Origin: Lichenibacterium minor
Lineage (GTDB): Bacteria; Pseudomonadota; Alphaproteobacteria; Rhizobiales; Beijerinckiaceae
Reading direction: 5' to 3'
DNA: 64,000 nt
Assembly (NCBI RefSeq): GCF_004137685.1
Contig: NZ_QYBB01000021.1
Span: 1-64,000, forward strand
This document shows, piece by piece, positions 61,898 to 64,000 of the stretch. Below the pieces are notes generated by a model. The model did not search any database. It had not been told where the DNA came from and was given only the letters and a program-made list of their open reading frames with translations. The number at the start of each line of letters is the position of its first letter. Position 1 is the stretch's first letter. The position numbers and the translations under genes were made by a program.

Positions 61898-63463
61898 GTG
61901 ACGACGCATGTCCTGGGCGATGTCCCCTTCGGCCTGGGCCTGGTCGAGGCCGCGGCGCGGCCGGGCCGACGGGTGACGCTGTCCGCGGCCGCGCGGGCGC
62001 GGGTCGCCGCCGCGCGGGCGGTCGTCGAGCGCCATGCCGGCGGCGACGAGCCCGTCTACGGCCTCAACACCGGGCTCGGCGGCAACCTCGCCTATCGGCT
62101 GACGCCCGGCGAGGTCGAGGCCTTCCAGGTGCAGCTCGTCCGCGGGCGCTCGATCGGCGTGGGCGAGCCCTTCCCGGAGCCGGTCGCGCGGCTCATGCTG
62201 CTGTGCCGCATCGTCGGGCTGGCCGCCGGCGGCTCGGGGATCAGCCCGGCGGTGCTCGACCTCCTGGTGGCGATGTTCGACGCCGGCCTCACCCCCGTGA
62301 TCCCGGGCCGGGGCTCGATCGGCGCCGCCGACCTCGGCCTCTGCGCCCACATCGGCCTGGCGGCGATCGGGCGGGGCGAAGTGTTCGTCGGCGGCGCCCG
62401 GCGTCCCGCCGCCGAGGCGCTGGCCGAAGCCGGCCTCGCCCCGGCCCGCCTCGCCGCCAAGGACGGGCTCGCGATCCTCAACTCCAGCGCGGTGAGCTGC
62501 GGCCACGCCGTCGCGGTGCTGCGCGACTGGGCCGACCTCGCGCTCCTGTCCGCCGCCGTCGCGGCGCTGTCCTGCGAGGGCTATGCCGCCAACCCGCGCA
62601 TCTTCGATCCCCGGCTCGCGTCGGCCCGGCCCGCGCGGGGGCAGGAGCGCGCCGCCGCCCTGTTCCGCGCCGCGCTCGACGGGAGCGCGCTGCACGCGCC
62701 CGGCGCCGCGCGCTCGGTCCAGGACGCCCTGAGCTTCCGCACCCTCGCCCCCGTGGTCGGCACCGCGCTCGCCGCCTTCGAGGCCGCGGTCGAAAGCGTC
62801 GAGACCGAGGTCAACGCCGCCGCCGACAACCCGCTGGTGCTCGCCGACGACGGCCTCATCCTGTCGACCGCCAACTTCCACACCCCCGCCATCGCCCTGG
62901 CCTTCGACGCGCTCGCCATCGCGGGCGCGCAGCTCGCCACCGGCGTCGCCTGGCGGGCTGCCAAGATGCTGGACGCGCGGATGACCGGCCTGCCCCGCTA
63001 CCTGTCGCCGGTCGGCGGCGCTTCGGCGGGGTTGAACGCGCTCGGCAAGACGGCCGCGGCCCTGCACGCGGAAGTCCGCCTCAAGGCCATGCCGGCGAGC
63101 CTCGACGCCCTGCCGGTGTCGGACGGCGTCGAGGACCACGCGCCGCAGACGCCGCTGACGATCCGCAAGCTCGGCGAGCAGCTGGAGCCGCTGCGGATGC
63201 TGGTGGCCATCGAGGCGCTGGTGGCCGCCCAGGCGGTCGACCTGCGCGCCCCGCCCCACCTCGCCCCCGTCACGCGGATCCTGCACGCGGCGATGCGCGA
63301 CGCGGTCCCGCGGCTCGACGAGGACCGCGAAACGGGCCCCGACGTCGACCGGGTGGTGGCGCTGATGCGGGGGCCGGAGCTGGTCGGGCGGCTGCGCGCC
63401 GCGTTGGGCGACGCCGGAAACGCCTTCGACCTGCGGATGACCCCCATCCGGGGACAGGCCTGA
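61898..63463 (+). CDS. Histidine/aromatic ammonia-lyase homologue lacking the MIO triad
   Basis: 521 residues from the GTG at 61898. The fold markers of the HAL/PAL family are present: YGLNTGLG at 54-61 (catalytic Tyr), LAILNSSAVSCG in the Asn-195 region, VQDALSFR in the place of QDxYSxRC, and GVEDHAPQTP. The segment that should hold the Ala-Ser-Gly triad reads GSIGAADLGLCAH at 139-151, against GSVGASGDLAPLAH in HAL: the triad is reduced to Ala-Ala, one residue short, so the 4-methylideneimidazolone cofactor cannot form by the usual route. The Tyr of YSxR is also Leu. Reaction unknown; perhaps a non-lyase enzyme. Confidence 0.8.
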   Translation: MTTHVLGDVPFGLGLVEAAARPGRRVTLSAAARARVAAARAVVERHAGGDEPVYGLNTGLGGNLAYRLTPGEVEAFQVQLVRGRSIGVGEPFPEPVARLMLLCRIVGLAAGGSGISPAVLDLLVAMFDAGLTPVIPGRGSIGAADLGLCAHIGLAAIGRGEVFVGGARRPAAEALAEAGLAPARLAAKDGLAILNSSAVSCGHAVAVLRDWADLALLSAAVAALSCEGYAANPRIFDPRLASARPARGQERAAALFRAALDGSALHAPGAARSVQDALSFRTLAPVVGTALAAFEAAVESVETEVNAAADNPLVLADDGLILSTANFHTPAIALAFDALAIAGAQLATGVAWRAAKMLDARMTGLPRYLSPVGGASAGLNALGKTAAALHAEVRLKAMPASLDALPVSDGVEDHAPQTPLTIRKLGEQLEPLRMLVAIEALVAAQAVDLRAPPHLAPVTRILHAAMRDAVPRLDEDRETGPDVDRVVALMRGPELVGRLRAALGDAGNAFDLRMTPIRGQA

Positions 63464-63508
63464 GGGCCTGCTCGACCCTTGGCGCGGCCGACGGTGCCCG
63501 CCGCCCCG

Positions 63509-64000
63509 TCAGGCGGGGCGCAGGAGCCGCCGCATGTCGGGCGCGAGGTGCCACAGCAGCGCCCCGACCACGACCGCGCCGCCAACGACCGTCGTCGGGC
63601 CGGGATCCTCGCCGAAGGCGAGCCACACGAGCGCGGGCCCGGACGCGACGTCGAGCATGCTGATCAGCCCCACCTCGGCGGCGGGAATGCGCCGCGCGCC
63701 CGCCATGTAGAGCGCCATGGCGAGGCCGATCGTCAGCAGCCCGAAGGGCGCCAGCAGGGCGAGGTCGCCCGCGCTCACGGCCGGCCGCGGCGCCAGCGCG
63801 AAGCCGACGACGCCGCTCAGCGCCGTGCCGAGCGTGTAGACGGCGTTGCCGGCCCGGGCGCCCCGGCGGGCGTTGACCAGGATCACCGCCATGCCGACGT
63901 CCATGCCGAAGGCGAAGGCCATGCCGGCGAGGCGCGACCCTTGCGCCGCGCCGCCGCCCACCATGGCGGCGATGCCGAGAAGCGCGATCGCGCCCGCCGT
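63509..64000 (-). CDS. DMT/EamA-family transporter, C-terminal part (continues past window)
   Basis: 163 residues visible, open to the end of the window. About five membrane segments, including AFAFGMDVGMAVILVNAR, AVYTLGTALSGVVGFAL, LLAPFGLLTIGLAMALYMAG and LISMLDVASGPALVWLAFGE, the last being the EamA-type repeat. The end is VVGALLWHLAPDMRRLL. Drug/metabolite exporters of this family move amino acids, purines or drugs. The start and first repeat are outside. Confidence 0.85.
   Translation of the reverse strand, partial: TAGAIALLGIAAMVGGGAAQGSRLAGMAFAFGMDVGMAVILVNARRGARAGNAVYTLGTALSGVVGFALAPRPAVSAGDLALLAPFGLLTIGLAMALYMAGARRIPAAEVGLISMLDVASGPALVWLAFGEDPGPTTVVGGAVVVGALLWHLAPDMRRLLRPA

Overview
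The window is about 64 kb of very GC-rich chromosome from an alphaproteobacterium, most likely of the order Hyphomicrobiales (Rhizobiales) and perhaps near the Methylobacteriaceae/Beijerinckiaceae. Reasons: a SciP-type cell-cycle regulator, a zinc-less alphaproteobacterial ribosomal protein L31, a LexA box of the alphaproteobacterial form GTTC-N7-GTTC, a GANTC site upstream of sciP, a PmtA-type phospholipid methyltransferase, and dense gene packing with many ATGA/GTGA start-stop overlaps and GTG/TTG starts. I see no rRNA, tRNA, CRISPR array or prophage. Assignment below order level is inference.

Layout. 0-1.1 kb: end of an IS256-family element that has cut the 3' end of a patatin-like gene. 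1.2-8.9 kb: housekeeping and metabolic genes (FAD-linked oxidase, PmtA-like methyltransferase, mnmA, sciP, two uncharacterised proteins, a PAP2 phosphatase, a MoeB-like E1 enzyme, a carboxymuconolactone decarboxylase-family protein). 8.9-19.2 kb: one long minus-strand catabolic cluster, a GntR regulator followed by a complete Dpp/Opp-type ABC importer, a gamma-glutamyltransferase-like enzyme, an acetamidase/formamidase and a 2-hydroxyacid dehydrogenase. 19.4-23.8 kb: dihydroneopterin-aldolase-like enzyme, receiver-only response regulator, adenosine-kinase-like PfkB enzyme, DJ-1/PfpI protein, DUF992 protein and small proteins. 23.9-30.0 kb: a minus-strand run of four genes (unknown protein, PIN-domain protein, YhaO/SbcD-like nuclease, YhaN/SbcC-like ATPase) that looks like a nucleic-acid-processing unit. 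30.2-36.9 kb: alcohol dehydrogenase, RsmC- and RsuA-like 16S rRNA modification enzymes, a glutamine amidotransferase, a small HTH protein with an exported partner, and a PA0069-family radical SAM gene with a LexA box and a DnaA box in its promoter and a clamp-binding-like C-terminus. 37-46.4 kb: aspartate ammonia-lyase, a glycogen-synthase-like GT4, an ABC exporter, rpmE, another GT4, an alpha/beta hydrolase, DUF2147, and a TetR gene with twin operators.

46.5-59 kb is a capsule/exopolysaccharide locus: a GT14-like glycosyltransferase and a secreted glycosidase-like protein on the plus strand, facing a minus-strand export operon (TPR-KpsM fusion, divergent KpsT, Wzz/KpsE-type co-polymerase, Wza/KpsD-type lipoprotein, glycosyltransferase). 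Behind it lies a four-gene minus-strand set (GSCFA, SGNH, methyltransferase, secreted esterase) that could modify the polymer. 59.2-64 kb: metallo-beta-lactamase-fold hydrolase, branched-chain aminotransferase, a small membrane protein, a histidine-ammonia-lyase homologue that lacks the MIO-forming Ala-Ser-Gly triad, and the 3' part of a DMT-family transporter running off the window.

The most interesting leads are the MIO-less lyase homologue, the LexA/DnaA/clamp-linked radical SAM gene, the PIN plus YhaO/YhaN gene run, and the unusual capsule exporter (TPR fused to the permease, degenerate ATPase motifs). All function calls rest on reading motifs by eye; no database search was run.
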